Origin: Thiocystis minor
Lineage (GTDB): Bacteria > Pseudomonadota > Gammaproteobacteria > Chromatiales > Chromatiaceae
DNA length: 39,358 bases
Direction: 5' to 3'
Assembly (NCBI RefSeq): GCF_016653465.1
Contig: NZ_NHSQ01000035.1
Location: forward strand, 2,240-41,597
Shown in pieces: positions 19,003 to 27,934 of the stretch. Position 1 is the first letter of the stretch, and every line of letters begins with the position of its first letter. The position numbers and the translations under genes were made by a program. A model generated the notes under the pieces. The model did not search any database and was not told the DNA's origin. It saw only the letters and a list, made by a program, of their open reading frames with translations.

Positions 19003-19416
19003 TCAATGCGCTCTCGGCATGGCGGCGATTTGGGCGACATCCTGGGCCTCGAAGTCCATGCCGAACGGCAGTCCCGGATTGAGCGTGATGGCGAAGCCGA
19101 CGCCGAGTTTCTCCAGAATCCAGGTGAAGTCGGCCACGAGTCCCCCGCCATAGCCGGGAAAGTCCTTCACGAACGTCTTGGCCCGCTCGGGGTTGGTGAA
19201 CAGAACCAGGACTTCGTCGCCTTCGTCGGTCGTGAGTTTTAACGGCTGGGCGATCTGCTGGGTTTGCAGTCCGCCGATCTGGTGCTTTTCGTAGACCGGC
19301 ATGAAAACTTCGGAGCCGAGCAGTGTCGCAATGAAGGATTCGGGCGGAATCTGCCCTTCCTGCGCCTCGATCAGTTGGCGTTCCAGGTCGTTTTGAGCGG
19401 TGAAGGTGTCGGGCAT
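19003..19416 (-). CDS. SseB family protein
   Basis: A 137-residue protein resembling the SseB N-terminal domain: LERQLIEAQEGQIPPESFIATLLGSEVFMPV, then a GDEVLVLFTNPERAKTFVKDFPGY segment and an ITLNPGLPFGMDF strand. SseB is known in E. coli from effects on serine sensitivity; the molecular role is unknown. It has no signal peptide or membrane segment. It converges on orn (7-bp gap) and is 89 bp downstream of the MidA-type gene on the same strand. Confidence 0.8.
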   Translation of the reverse strand: MPDTFTAQNDLERQLIEAQEGQIPPESFIATLLGSEVFMPVYEKHQIGGLQTQQIAQPLKLTTDEGDEVLVLFTNPERAKTFVKDFPGYGGGLVADFTWILEKLGVGFAITLNPGLPFGMDFEAQDVAQIAAMPRAH

Positions 19417-19505
19417 GGCGGGTTCCGGAGGGATTCGATGAACCCGAAAAGCTGGGGGTTGGTCCGCGCGATCTCAATTGTCCGCCCTGGAAATTGGCGG
19501 CTGGC

Positions 19506-20681
19506 TTATAGGCGCTCGCGCAAATCCCGCACTGAAAACCCGCGCCACGGGTCGCTTATTCCCTTGTTCAGGCCGAGTACCTTGAAGCGCTCGCCCATGG
19601 CGGTGGGCAAGAGCAACTGTTTCGCGCCCAATGCCTGATCGAGCGCGTCGGATGCGTCAGCCATCAGACTGTCGATCCCGCAGCCGAGCAGAAAATGCGC
19701 CTGGGTGGTGAAACCGGCCAGCTCGAAACCGGCGGCGAGCCCGGCCTCGGCCACGGTGGTGAAGTCGACATGGGCGGTCATGTCCTGCAATCCAGGGTCG
19801 CGATAGAGATCGTCGTGCGCCTGATGGCGATGATGGCATAGCAGCGTACCCATGGTTCGGTCCGCCTGATAATAGCCCGACCGGGGATAGCCATAGTCGA
19901 TCAATAAGACCAGACCCGATTGCACCGCATCCGACAATGCCGACAGCCAGGGGGCCAGATGCGGATTGATCTCGGAGGTATAGCCGGCGGTTTGAGCGAA
20001 GCCCTCGGATTGGATGACGGCGACGGCCTCGGCAAGTCCGGACGAGCGGATGGGCGCGGTCGTCTCGACGAGTTGGCCCGCGCGATCGGTGACGAAGACC
20101 TCGTCGACACCGCCATCCTCGCGCACCCGAAAGCGCTGGACCGGCATCGCGTCCAGAACCTCATTGGCCAACACCACGCCGCGCAGGCCGCGGGGCCATT
20201 CAGTCAGCCAGACGCAGCGGTTAGTCAGAGAGGGTACTTCGGCTTGAATGCGTTCGCGCTGGCGGGCCTGTAGGTCCGGGCTGAGTTCCAGAATCCAATA
20301 CTGGTGGGGCAGGGCGCCGAGCCGGTCGAGTTCCCGGAGCACCTGGACCGCGAGCGCGCCGCTGCCGGCACCGAACTCGAACAGATCGCCGCCGCCTAAA
20401 CGCTCCAGAACCTCGGCGCACTGTGCCGCGATGCATTGGCCGAACAGTGGGGACAGCTCCGGGGCCGTGACGAAATCGCCGCCCGGCCCGAATTTGGGCG
20501 CGTCGGCGACATAATAGCCAAGCCCTGGAGCGTAGAGCGCCAGATCCATGTAGCGGTCGAAGGGCAGCAGTCCGTCGGCGTCGGCGATGGCCGCGCGGAT
20601 CCGGGCGAGGAGTCGGGCGCCGAGGTCGGCGCGATCCGCCGCGTCGGGCTCAGGCGGGGGTGGGTTGTCGCGATGATTCAT
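19506..20681 (-). CDS. MidA/NDUFAF7-type SAM-dependent methyltransferase (DUF185)
   Basis: A 391-residue protein. The first part has GLLPFDRYMDLALYAPGLGYY and GPGGDFVTAPELSPLFGQ, the conserved start of the DUF185 family. The SAM-binding motif is FEFGAGSGALAVQVL. ANEVLDAMPVQRF is the next conserved element. Mitochondrial members methylate an arginine of a complex I subunit, but the bacterial target is not established. ATG at 20681 was chosen because the family similarity starts shortly after it. No obvious operon partner apart from the SseB-like gene downstream. Confidence 0.9.
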   Translation of the reverse strand: MNHRDNPPPPEPDAADRADLGARLLARIRAAIADADGLLPFDRYMDLALYAPGLGYYVADAPKFGPGGDFVTAPELSPLFGQCIAAQCAEVLERLGGGDLFEFGAGSGALAVQVLRELDRLGALPHQYWILELSPDLQARQRERIQAEVPSLTNRCVWLTEWPRGLRGVVLANEVLDAMPVQRFRVREDGGVDEVFVTDRAGQLVETTAPIRSSGLAEAVAVIQSEGFAQTAGYTSEINPHLAPWLSALSDAVQSGLVLLIDYGYPRSGYYQADRTMGTLLCHHRHQAHDDLYRDPGLQDMTAHVDFTTVAEAGLAAGFELAGFTTQAHFLLGCGIDSLMADASDALDQALGAKQLLLPTAMGERFKVLGLNKGISDPWRGFSVRDLRERL

Positions 20682-20810
20682 TCGGGCTTTCCGCGGCGGT
20701 CGGTTAGGTGATTTCCTGAAAAGCATCTTCCCACGGAGAGGCTATTCATGGACAGGATTGCGCAGGATCTACAGGATTTCGTCAATCACTTGAGCAGGAT
20801 GCAGGGCTAT

Positions 20811-20880
20811 CGGGGCGAATTCATGCGCCGCGTTGGGTGCGCGGATGCCGGAGATGTAGGGGCGAATAAATTCGCCCCTT
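20811..20880. repeat. REP-like palindromic element
   Basis: A perfect 10-bp palindrome AGGGGCGAAT / ATTCGCCCCT with a 2-nt loop (20858-20879). It is preceded about 40 bp upstream by a matching half, GGGGCGAATTCAT (20812 onwards), and a small GC hairpin (CCGCG / CGCGG, 20828-20844). The arrangement of two related arms looks like a dispersed extragenic palindrome. It lies in the leader of the DUF2452 gene. Confidence 0.6.
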
Positions 20881-20921
20881 GGCGATGCCGCGCAACAGAT
20901 GTTTCCACCAGAGGATTTTCG

Positions 20922-21434
20922 ATGAACGACAACCACAAGGCGATTCTCCATCGCGGTGCCGAGCACAGTTCGCCGTATCCGGTCAGCCGGCTGGCGCCGG
21001 CCTTCGATACCGGCGATTTGGCCGCCGAGGTCGCCAAGGCCGAATCCATGTTGAGCGCACGCACGGGCGCCAAGCTGCGGGTGATCGCCGATCAGATCCG
21101 GTTGCTCCAGCAAGAGGCCCGCAAGGTGCTCGACGACGCGCGGGAGGATCAGACGTTGAATCAGGCGCAATGCGCCTTCCAGCGCATCCCCGGCAAGACC
21201 TATCACCTTTATCGCCGCACGGATGGCCGCACCTTCTTCTCCATGCTGTCGCCGGCGGAGTGGGGCGGCTCCACGCCACACCGGTTTGTCGGCTCCTACC
21301 GGTTGGAGACCGACTATTCCTGGATCCCGGCCGAGCAGGCCGACCGGACCGACGAGACGGGCGAACTGGTCGCCCAGTTGCTGCGGATCGGCGGGATCGG
21401 TCACGCGGACGATGGTCCGCGAAGCCTGCCCTGA
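20922..21434 (+). CDS. DUF2452 domain-containing protein
   Basis: A 170-residue protein starting MNDNHKAILHRGAEHSSPYPVSR. It contains AKAESMLSARTGAKLRVIADQIRLLQQEARKVLDDA (a helical, probably coiled region) and CAFQRIPGKTYHLYRRTDGRTFFSMLSPAEWG, the conserved core of DUF2452. The function is unknown. It has no signal peptide or membrane segment. The frame is open upstream to 20748, but that part crosses the REP-like palindrome and is unlikely to be coding. Hexamer repeats begin 20 bp after its stop. Confidence 0.8.
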   Translation: MNDNHKAILHRGAEHSSPYPVSRLAPAFDTGDLAAEVAKAESMLSARTGAKLRVIADQIRLLQQEARKVLDDAREDQTLNQAQCAFQRIPGKTYHLYRRTDGRTFFSMLSPAEWGGSTPHRFVGSYRLETDYSWIPAEQADRTDETGELVAQLLRIGGIGHADDGPRSLP

Positions 21435-21453
21435 TCGGCCATAACGAATACAA

Positions 21454-21486
<33 letters not shown>

Positions 21487-21796
21487 AGGAATCCACGCAA
21501 TTTGACCATAAGCAACGCGATGTTGACCGGGTTTCGATCCGGTCCATAGCTTGGGCTAGAAACCCACAAGCGTGTGAAAGGCATCGATCGCCACGCGTGG
21601 AACCAACGGCTTCGGGCCTCGCCGTCGACCTTTGAACCTCGCCGAAGGCAACGGCCAGGGAGCCGACACCGATCGGCGCCGCTTGTTCGAAATCGCTCGC
21701 GGGTCGGCCTTGGAATGCGGGCAACGCTCGGATACCAAAACCATGAGGTGCGGGAAAATGCTGACCGCGTTGATCACATTGGTGACGACAATGACT

Positions 21797-21843
21797 AACG
21801 ACAACGACAACGACAACGACAACGATAGCCAACGACAACGATT
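21797..21843. repeat. Hexamer array (AACGAC)n in opposite orientation
   Basis: Four copies of AACGAC, then AACGAT, a break AGCC, and two more copies ending AACGATT. Its reverse complement matches 30 consecutive bases of the left array at 21453-21484. The 310 bp between the arrays contain no gene that I recognise. That spacer has one small hairpin GACCGG / CCGGTC (21525-21544). Confidence 0.9.
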
Positions 21844-21921
21844 CCACAGGTATTCGCTAATGGATTTGTGTAATTTACTCATGAACCGTTCCTTGGCTCC
21901 CCACGCGAGGTCCGCTCGCCC

Positions 21922-22575
21922 ATGAAAATTCTGCTGATCGATGTTGCCGCACTGTTCCTCCTGGCCGTCACTGCGATGGCGGTGTTCGTCTTCGTCGTGC
22001 AGAACGTCGAGACGCCCGAGTATCGGGTGGTGGAACAGGAAGGCCCCTTTGAAATCCGGGACTACCCGCCACTCGTGGTCGCCGAGGTCACCGTCAGGGG
22101 CGAACGTCGGAAGGCGCTGAGCGCCGGTTTCTCTCCGCTGGCGAATTACATCTTCGCCAAGGAGCGGGCGGGCGACAGGGTTTCGATGACGGCCCCGGTG
22201 ATCCAGCAGCGCGCCGAGCCCATCGCCATGACCGTGCCAGTCACCCAATCCCAGGACGCGGAGGGCGTTTGGACCGTGCGTTTCATCATGCCCGCCAGTT
22301 ACGGTCTGAAAGATCTTCCGACGCCGGCTGGCGCCGAGGTGCGGCTGCGCGAGCTGCCGGCGCGCCGCATCGCGGTGGTGCGGTTCAACGGCAGAACCAC
22401 GGATGAGTCGATCGCGGTCCAGGAAGATGCCTTGCGCGAATGGATCGACGCGCGCGGTCTGTGCCCGGCCGCCCAGCCGGTTTATGCCTATTACAACGAC
22501 CCCTTCACCCCCGGCTTTCTGCGCCGCAACGAGGTGATGATCGAGGTGACCGACCTCGTCCGGGAGGCCAGCTGA
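21922..22575 (+). CDS. SOUL family haem-binding protein
   Basis: A 217-residue protein with one N-terminal membrane segment (residues 4-26), probably an anchor facing the periplasm. The SOUL domain starts with VETPEYRVVEQEGPFEIRDYPP and contains VSMTAPVIQQ and FIMPASYGLKDLPTP, the conserved family motifs. SOUL proteins bind haem or other tetrapyrroles; the bacterial role is unknown. In a phototroph a link to tetrapyrrole handling is conceivable, but that is inference. The stop overlaps the start of the DUF938 gene by one base, implying coupled translation. Confidence 0.9.
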   Translation: MKILLIDVAALFLLAVTAMAVFVFVVQNVETPEYRVVEQEGPFEIRDYPPLVVAEVTVRGERRKALSAGFSPLANYIFAKERAGDRVSMTAPVIQQRAEPIAMTVPVTQSQDAEGVWTVRFIMPASYGLKDLPTPAGAEVRLRELPARRIAVVRFNGRTTDESIAVQEDALREWIDARGLCPAAQPVYAYYNDPFTPGFLRRNEVMIEVTDLVREAS

Positions 22576-23201
22576 TGTCCACGCACGGGAAACCCTATGC
22601 CTCCTCCTGCGACGAAAACCGGGAGCCGATCCTGGCTGTGATCCGTCCGCTGTTCGCGTCGGCGCGTCATCTGCTCGAAATCGGCAGCGGCACCGGCCAG
22701 CACGCGGTCTTTTTCGCGGCGGCCATGCCGCATCTGACCTGGCAGACCAGCGATGTCGCGGAGCATCTGCCGGGCATTCGCGCCTGGCTGGAGGAGGCCG
22801 CGCTGCCCAACCTTCCGCTGCCGTTGACCCTCGATGTCAACGACGACTGGCCGGTCGGACCTTTCGATGCGGTTTTCAGCGCCAATACCGCGCACATCAT
22901 GTCGGCGGCGGATGTCGCGGTCCTGTTTCGCGGCGTCGGCGAGGTGCTCGCGCCCGGCGGCCATTTCGCACAGTACGGCCCTTTCAACGAAGGCGGACGT
23001 TATACCAGCGACAGTAACCGGCGTTTCGATGCCGCGCTCAAGTCGCGCGATCCCAGAATGGGTCTGCGCGATCTGGACGATCTCCGCACGCTTGCCGCCC
23101 GGCATAATCTGACGCTCACCGACAATCACGCCATGCCGGTCAACAATCGCACGCTGGTGTGGCAGCGCGGCGGCGCTGGCGCTTCACTGGCTGGCGGTTG
23201 A
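22575..23201 (+). CDS. DUF938 SAM-dependent methyltransferase
   Basis: A 208-residue protein with a class I methyltransferase core: HLLEIGSGTGQHAVFFAA (motif I, residues 31-48), AVFSANTAHIMS, and FAQYGPFNEGGRYTSDSN. These are typical of DUF938. The substrate is unknown. The ATG overlaps the SOUL stop codon (TGATG), which fixes the start. The 3' end overlaps the 3' end of folb on the opposite strand by 18 bp. Confidence 0.9.
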   Translation: MSTHGKPYASSCDENREPILAVIRPLFASARHLLEIGSGTGQHAVFFAAAMPHLTWQTSDVAEHLPGIRAWLEEAALPNLPLPLTLDVNDDWPVGPFDAVFSANTAHIMSAADVAVLFRGVGEVLAPGGHFAQYGPFNEGGRYTSDSNRRFDAALKSRDPRMGLRDLDDLRTLAARHNLTLTDNHAMPVNNRTLVWQRGGAGASLAGG

Positions 23202-23582
23202 AGACTGGATACCGACGGTGTTGTTCGCCGAGCGCTCGCCGCGCTCGATGACAACCCCGACATCGACGCCTTCACCCACCGCGCTGGGCTTGTTCAGCGT
23301 CAGGCGCAGCCAGGGGATGCCGAACTCCTCGCGCAGGATCGCGGCGCAGTGCTCGGCAAGCGTCTCCACCAGCTCGAAGCGGTTCTCCGAGACTGCCTGG
23401 ACAAGGCGTTGGGATACGGTGTCATAGTCCAGCGCGTCCGCAATCCGGTCGGTCGCGGCGGCGCGGGCGATGTCGCTGGCCATTTCCAGATCCAGGATCA
23501 GGGGACGGCGCGCACGCTTCTCCCAATCGTGAATACCGATGATGGTCTCGACCCGCAGACCGCGGATGAAAACGATGTCCAT
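23184..23582 (-). CDS. folB: Dihydroneopterin aldolase
   Basis: FolB converts 7,8-dihydroneopterin to 6-hydroxymethyl-dihydropterin and glycolaldehyde in folate synthesis. The 132-residue protein starts MDIVFIRGLRVETIIGIHDWE, with the conserved glutamate E22. It has ALDYDTVSQRLVQAV, FELVETLAEHCAAIL, and the lysine in LTLNKPSAV. The start has GGAGG 8 bases upstream. The gene is divergent from plsY, a common arrangement in gammaproteobacteria. Confidence 0.95.
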   Translation of the reverse strand: MDIVFIRGLRVETIIGIHDWEKRARRPLILDLEMASDIARAAATDRIADALDYDTVSQRLVQAVSENRFELVETLAEHCAAILREEFGIPWLRLTLNKPSAVGEGVDVGVVIERGERSANNTVGIQSSTASQ

Positions 23583-23667
23583 GGGGGGAACCTCCGGATA
23601 CGACGCCAGCGACTTGAGTAGTTATCCTATCTTGACCTCAACCCTTATCACAGGTCCAATTCCGACT

Positions 23668-24264
23668 ATGACTATCAGCCTACTGCTTATCGCCGCCGCC
23701 TATCTGTTGGGCTCCGTCTCCAGTGCCATCATCGTTTGCCGGCTGATGGGCTTGCCCGACCCGCGCACCCAGGGCTCCAACAACCCCGGCGCGACTAATG
23801 TGCTGCGCATCGGGGGCAAGAAACCGGCCGCCATCACTCTGCTCGGCGATAGCCTCAAGGGGCTGATTCCGATGCTCGTCGGACATGCGGTCGGTGCAAG
23901 CCCGGCGGTGTTGGCGGGGATCGGTCTGGCGGCCTTCATCGGCCACCTCTATCCGGTCTTTTTCGGATTCCGTGGCGGTAAGGGCGTGGCGACCGCCCTG
24001 GGCGTGCAGTTCGGGCTCTACTGGCCGATCGGTCTCTGTGTCGCGGCCATCTGGCTCTTCGTCGCCAAGGTGCTCAAGATCTCCTCGCTGTCGGGACTGA
24101 TTTCCATGGCGCTCGCGCCAGCGATTGTCTGGGCGTTCTGGCCCGATCGCGTGCTGATCGGCATGCAGTTGATCATCACCGGTCTGCTGATCTGGCGTCA
24201 TCGCAGCAACATCCGGAATCTGCTCACGGGCAAGGAAGATCGGTTGGTGTCGACGCCGGAGTAA
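23668..24264 (+). CDS. plsY: Glycerol-3-phosphate acyltransferase PlsY
   Basis: PlsY acylates glycerol 3-phosphate with acyl phosphate in the first step of phospholipid synthesis, in the inner membrane. The 198-residue protein has several hydrophobic segments. The conserved loop motifs are GSNNPGATNVLR (about residues 38-49), GHLYPVFFGFRGGKGVATALG and a third loop around VLKISSLSGL. The start at ATG 23668 (MTISLLLIAAAYLLGS) matches the family. An open upstream extension overlaps the folB start region and is not used. Confidence 0.95.
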   Translation: MTISLLLIAAAYLLGSVSSAIIVCRLMGLPDPRTQGSNNPGATNVLRIGGKKPAAITLLGDSLKGLIPMLVGHAVGASPAVLAGIGLAAFIGHLYPVFFGFRGGKGVATALGVQFGLYWPIGLCVAAIWLFVAKVLKISSLSGLISMALAPAIVWAFWPDRVLIGMQLIITGLLIWRHRSNIRNLLTGKEDRLVSTPE

Positions 24265-24511
24265 ACCGTGTCCCGAGCGAGCGATGCAGGTTCGGGTTTG
24301 CTTCATCCTGATAAAGAGCTTTCAGCTTATGGCTTCCAGCGGCCAGCTTTTTGAATCAGACGCTTAGCCATTGCGCCTCGCTTGCCGCAGTTCACTCATC
24401 GGGGGACGGCGTCGGCCAGCGAAAACCTCGATAAAACAACGGCGGGAGGCTGGTCGCTGGCGGCTGGATCAACAGATCGATGTCATGGTCATCCCTGATC
24501 GGGAGGCGGCG

Positions 24512-26272
24512 ATGCGCAACAAGATGCGGGAGATCCCCGCAGTATCCCTGGCCGCGAGCGATGGCAGGGAGGGCGAGCATCCGGCAGAGACCGGTTTGCT
24601 GGATAAAGGGCTTCTGCGGGCGCAGTTTCAGAATCTGGTCTCAGCGCTCAATTCGGCGCGCCGAGCCAATGACGCGACCCAGTTGCTCATGCTCGATCTG
24701 CGAAGCCACCAGATCGAACTGGAGATGCAGGGACGCGAGCTGTGCAAGAGCCAGGATGCCTTGGAAACGTCTCGCGATCACTACGCCAGCCTCTTCCAGG
24801 ACGCGCCAGTAGGGTATGTGGTGTTCGATGAGGCTGGCAGGATCCGGGCGATCAACCGCGCGGCGGCGGCCCTGTTTGGCCAACCGGCCGATCGGCTTGC
24901 GGGTTGCCCATTCCAGCGCTTCCTGGTTGGTCGGCGCAACAGTGCCTTTCTTGCGCACCTTCAGGCGGTCTTCGCGGACGCGGGGGCGCCGCCAGCGGCT
25001 TTCGATCTCGTGGAGCGTCTGCATGCCGCTTCACAGGCGCGGGTGGTGCGGCTGCGCTCGATCCGTCGCGAGACCGCCGTCGGTAGCGAGTGCTTCACGG
25101 TTCTGCTCGATATCACCGCCGAGCACGAGGCCGAGGAACGCCGATTGGCGAGCGAGCAACTGCGTCAGTCGGTCCTCGACGCGCTGCCGGCGCAGATCGT
25201 CGTCTTGGATCCCGCTGGACACATCCTGGCCGTCAATCGTGCGTGGCGCGAATTCGCCGAGGAAAACGGCGGGACTGACGCACTGCGCGATGCCGCCAAT
25301 TTGAATTATCTGGAAATCTGCGAGCAGGCAGAGCAGGCAGAGCAGGGCGCAGGCACGGATATTCCGCCTGCCACCGCCGGCATCCGGGAGGTGATCCAGC
25401 ATCGTCGCTCAGGTTTCAGCATCGAGTATTCCTGTCACTCGCCACAACAACAGCGCTGGTTCCTGATGAACGTGGCTCCGCTTGGCGGCGAACTGGACGG
25501 TGCCGTGGTGGTGCACATGGACATCACCGAGCGCCGCCAGGCGGAGGAAGCCGCGCGACGCGCGCGCGACGCCATCGCCCAGGTCGACCGGCTCAATGCG
25601 GTTGGTATCCTGGCGTCCTCGCTGATCCATGAAATGCTCCAGCCCCTGAGTGCCGCCGGGTTTTTCTGTAGTGCGGCGCAACAACTGGCGGAAGGTCCGA
25701 ATGCCGACCCGCAGCGTCTGGTCGAGGTGATCGCGCGGATTGACGACCAGGTCCGGCGGGCGGGCGATATCATGGAGCGCTTGCGCTCCTTTCTGCGCGG
25801 GCGCCAGATGAAAAAGGTCTTGGTGCCGGTGGAGCAGGTTTTCAGGCACGCTCTCGATCTGGTGCAGTGGTTCGCCTCGGACCATGAGGTTCAGCTGAGA
25901 CTTGTGGCGCCGGCTCAACTGCCGGAGATTCTGACCGACCCGGTGCAGGTGGAACAGGTGTTGGTCAATCTTATCTGTAACGCCGTGCAGGCCATCGATG
26001 GGGCAGGACCGCCGTGCCGCGAGATCGTTGTCGAGGTTGTGCTGGGGTCGAACGAGATCGAGTTGATCGTGACGGATACGGGGCCTGGTTTGCCAGCGGA
26101 CCGGCGCGAGATGTTGTTTAATATCTTCGAGTCGACGCGCGATTCCAGCCTGGGGCTGGGGCTCGCCATCAGTCGGGCGATTGCCGAGGCGCTCGGCGGA
26201 CGCCTGTGGGCCGAACCGCATCCGGTCGAAGGCGCCGAGTTTCATTTCACGCTGCCGCTGGCTCGTGTTTAG
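24512..26272 (+). CDS. Soluble PAS-domain sensor histidine kinase
   Basis: A 586-residue cytoplasmic kinase without membrane segments. Two PAS-like domains (about residues 85-210 and 220-350, with YASLFQDAPVGYVVFDEAG and LDALPAQIVVLDPAGHILAV) precede the HisKA-like helix. The phosphorylated histidine is H373 in IHEMLQPLS. The HATPase domain has the N box with N490 (LVNLICNAVQAID), VTDTGPGLP and LGLGLAISRAIAEALGG. The motif HExxQPL is typical of the FixL/DctB/NtrB-type group. ATG at 24512 has GGGAGG 5 bases upstream, the best start. No response regulator gene lies next to it. A 9-bp triplicate at 25322-25347 gives the EQAEQAEQ run. Confidence 0.9.
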   Translation: MRNKMREIPAVSLAASDGREGEHPAETGLLDKGLLRAQFQNLVSALNSARRANDATQLLMLDLRSHQIELEMQGRELCKSQDALETSRDHYASLFQDAPVGYVVFDEAGRIRAINRAAAALFGQPADRLAGCPFQRFLVGRRNSAFLAHLQAVFADAGAPPAAFDLVERLHAASQARVVRLRSIRRETAVGSECFTVLLDITAEHEAEERRLASEQLRQSVLDALPAQIVVLDPAGHILAVNRAWREFAEENGGTDALRDAANLNYLEICEQAEQAEQGAGTDIPPATAGIREVIQHRRSGFSIEYSCHSPQQQRWFLMNVAPLGGELDGAVVVHMDITERRQAEEAARRARDAIAQVDRLNAVGILASSLIHEMLQPLSAAGFFCSAAQQLAEGPNADPQRLVEVIARIDDQVRRAGDIMERLRSFLRGRQMKKVLVPVEQVFRHALDLVQWFASDHEVQLRLVAPAQLPEILTDPVQVEQVLVNLICNAVQAIDGAGPPCREIVVEVVLGSNEIELIVTDTGPGLPADRREMLFNIFESTRDSSLGLGLAISRAIAEALGGRLWAEPHPVEGAEFHFTLPLARV

Positions 26273-26336
26273 TGCGACGAGCGAATGGTGCGTGACCCGC
26301 GTCTTGGGGTTGCCAGGCGGGCGGTTAGACGCTGTT

Positions 26337-27362
26337 TCAAACTGGCGGCAATTCTTCCAGCGGCCAGCGTGCCCTTGGCCTGAAAACAAGCGGCTCGGAC
26401 TGACTGGCGCGCAGCCGCTGCCAGCCGGCGAAGGCAATCATGGCGCCATTGTCGGTGCAGAAGGTGGGGCGGGGATAAAAGGTCTCGCCGCCTTCGGCCG
26501 CGATGGCGGTGTCCATGCGCTCGCGCAGGCGCCGGTTGGCGCTCACGCCGCCAGCCAGAATCAGCCGGCGATGGCCGGTTTCGCGCAGGGCGCGCCGACA
26601 TTTGATGACCATCGTGTCCACCACAGCCTCCTCGAAAGCGCGCGCGATGTCGGCGCGGATTTGCATTGGATCCATGGCGATCGGCAGCTCGCGATGGAGC
26701 GTATTGAGGGCGAAGGTCTTGAGTCCGCTGAAGCTGAATTCCAGTCCTGGCCGATCAGTCATGGGGCGCGGAAAGCGAAAACGCAGCGGATCGCCTCGTT
26801 CGGCGAGCCGGGCCAGCTCCGGTCCGCCGGGGTAGGGCAGGCCGAGGATCTTGGCCGTTTTATCGAACGCCTCGCCAGCGGCGTCATCGAGCGATTCGCC
26901 GAGGATCCGGTAGCGTCCGATGCCCGCGACATCCACCAATTGAGTATGACCGCCGGAGACCAGCAGCGCGACGAAGGGGAAGTCCGGCGCCGGATTCTCG
27001 ATCAGCGGCGCCAGCAGATGTCCCTCCATGTGATGCACGCCGACGGCCGGTACTCCCCAGGCCCAGGCCAGACTTCGCCCCAGCGCCGACCCGACCAGGA
27101 GCGCGCCGATCAAGCCGGGTCCGGCGGTGAAGGCCACGCCGTCGATCCGGTTCGGCGGCAGCCTAGCCTCGTCGAGCACCTGGCGGATCAGCGGCAGGGT
27201 CTTGCGGACATGATCGCGCGAGGCCAGCTCGGGCACTACGCCGCCGTATTCCGCGTGAATCTCCACCTGACTGTAAACGGCGTGAGCGAGCAGCCCGAGA
27301 TCGCCGTCATAGACCGCGACCCCGGTTTCGTCGCAGGATGTCTCGATACCTAATACACGCAT
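26337..27362 (-). CDS. tsaD: tRNA N6-adenosine threonylcarbamoyltransferase TsaD
   Basis: TsaD transfers threonylcarbamoyl to A37 of tRNAs reading ANN codons, together with TsaB, TsaC and TsaE. The 341-residue protein starts [19 protein letters not shown]. It has the metal-binding HHMEGH (H111 and H115), [11 protein letters not shown] and [12 protein letters not shown], all diagnostic. It lies divergent from rpsU, the classic gammaproteobacterial arrangement, and converges on the histidine kinase gene. Confidence 0.97.
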   Translation of the reverse strand: MRVLGIETSCDETGVAVYDGDLGLLAHAVYSQVEIHAEYGGVVPELASRDHVRKTLPLIRQVLDEARLPPNRIDGVAFTAGPGLIGALLVGSALGRSLAWAWGVPAVGVHHMEGHLLAPLIENPAPDFPFVALLVSGGHTQLVDVAGIGRYRILGESLDDAAGEAFDKTAKILGLPYPGGPELARLAERGDPLRFRFPRPMTDRPGLEFSFSGLKTFALNTLHRELPIAMDPMQIRADIARAFEEAVVDTMVIKCRRALRETGHRRLILAGGVSANRRLRERMDTAIAAEGGETFYPRPTFCTDNGAMIAFAGWQRLRASQSEPLVFRPRARWPLEELPPV

Positions 27363-27485
27363 TTTTCAGATCCAGATTTAAACCGCGCCAGTTCGGCAAT
27401 TCAGGCCCCCTATACTACTCCGGACGAATGCTCGAATGTCTCGATCGGGGCGTCCTGAGAATTGCTGGGCGGTTTCATTTTAGCT

Positions 27486-27515
27486 TTGCAATCAAGGTGG
27501 GTATTCCGGTAAAAT
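27486..27515 (+). promoter_or_regulatory. Candidate sigma-70 promoter of rpsU operon
   Basis: TTGCAA at 27486-27491 and TAAAAT at 27510-27515 with an 18-bp spacer, about 50 bp ahead of rpsU. Transcription would start close to 27522. I do not see a LexA-type site of the kind known for this operon in E. coli. Confidence 0.5.
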
Positions 27516-27567
27516 TGGCGATCTTTTTCACCGGCCCCTCCCATCTGGAGACACCCAAGGACACTCT

Positions 27568-27783
27568 ATGCCCAGCGTTCGCGTCAAAGAAAACGAGCCA
27601 TTCGAAGTCGCTATGCGGCGATTCAAGCGTTCCTGCGAAAAGGCAGGGGTGCTCGCCGAAGTCCGCCGTCGTGAGTTTTACGAAAAGCCCACCTCCGAGC
27701 GGAAACGCAAAAAAGCGGCGGCCGTCAAGCGTCATCAGAAAAAATTGCAACGCGAATCCCGTCGCTGGGAACGCCCATACTGA
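27568..27783 (+). CDS. rpsU: 30S ribosomal protein S21
   Basis: A 71-residue basic protein identical in layout to S21: [27 protein letters not shown], followed by [22 protein letters not shown]21 joins the 30S subunit near the anti-Shine-Dalgarno sequence. AAGGA lies upstream of the ATG. First gene of the macromolecular synthesis operon rpsU-yqeY-dnaG-rpoD, divergent from tsaD. Confidence 0.98.
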   Translation: MPSVRVKENEPFEVAMRRFKRSCEKAGVLAEVRRREFYEKPTSERKRKKAAAVKRHQKKLQRESRRWERPY

Positions 27784-27797
27784 TCGGGCGAAGGCTG

Positions 27798-27820
27798 GCA
27801 TCCAGGCTTGCGCTGGATGC
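27798..27820 (+). terminator. Hairpin between rpsU and yqeY (possible attenuator)
   Basis: Perfect 8-bp stem GCATCCAG / CTGGATGC with a 7-nt loop, 15 bp after the rpsU stop; outer bases (CTGG / CCAG) may extend it. There is no T-run. In E. coli a partial terminator and an RNA processing site lie after rpsU and lower dnaG expression relative to S21; this hairpin is in the matching place. Confidence 0.45.
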
Positions 27821-27934
27821 GGCCAGAGTAGATCGGTCTCCTGCTTTCGGATTCAATCGCCGTTCCGCGCGATTGGGTTCATGACTTGATATTTTGCCCC
27901 GTCACACATCAGCTTTCAGAGAGCGTCGTTAGCC

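Noticed and set aside
20748..20921. N-terminal extension or leader peptide of the DUF2452 protein
   Set aside because: The frame is open, but it spans the REP-like palindrome and shows no family similarity.
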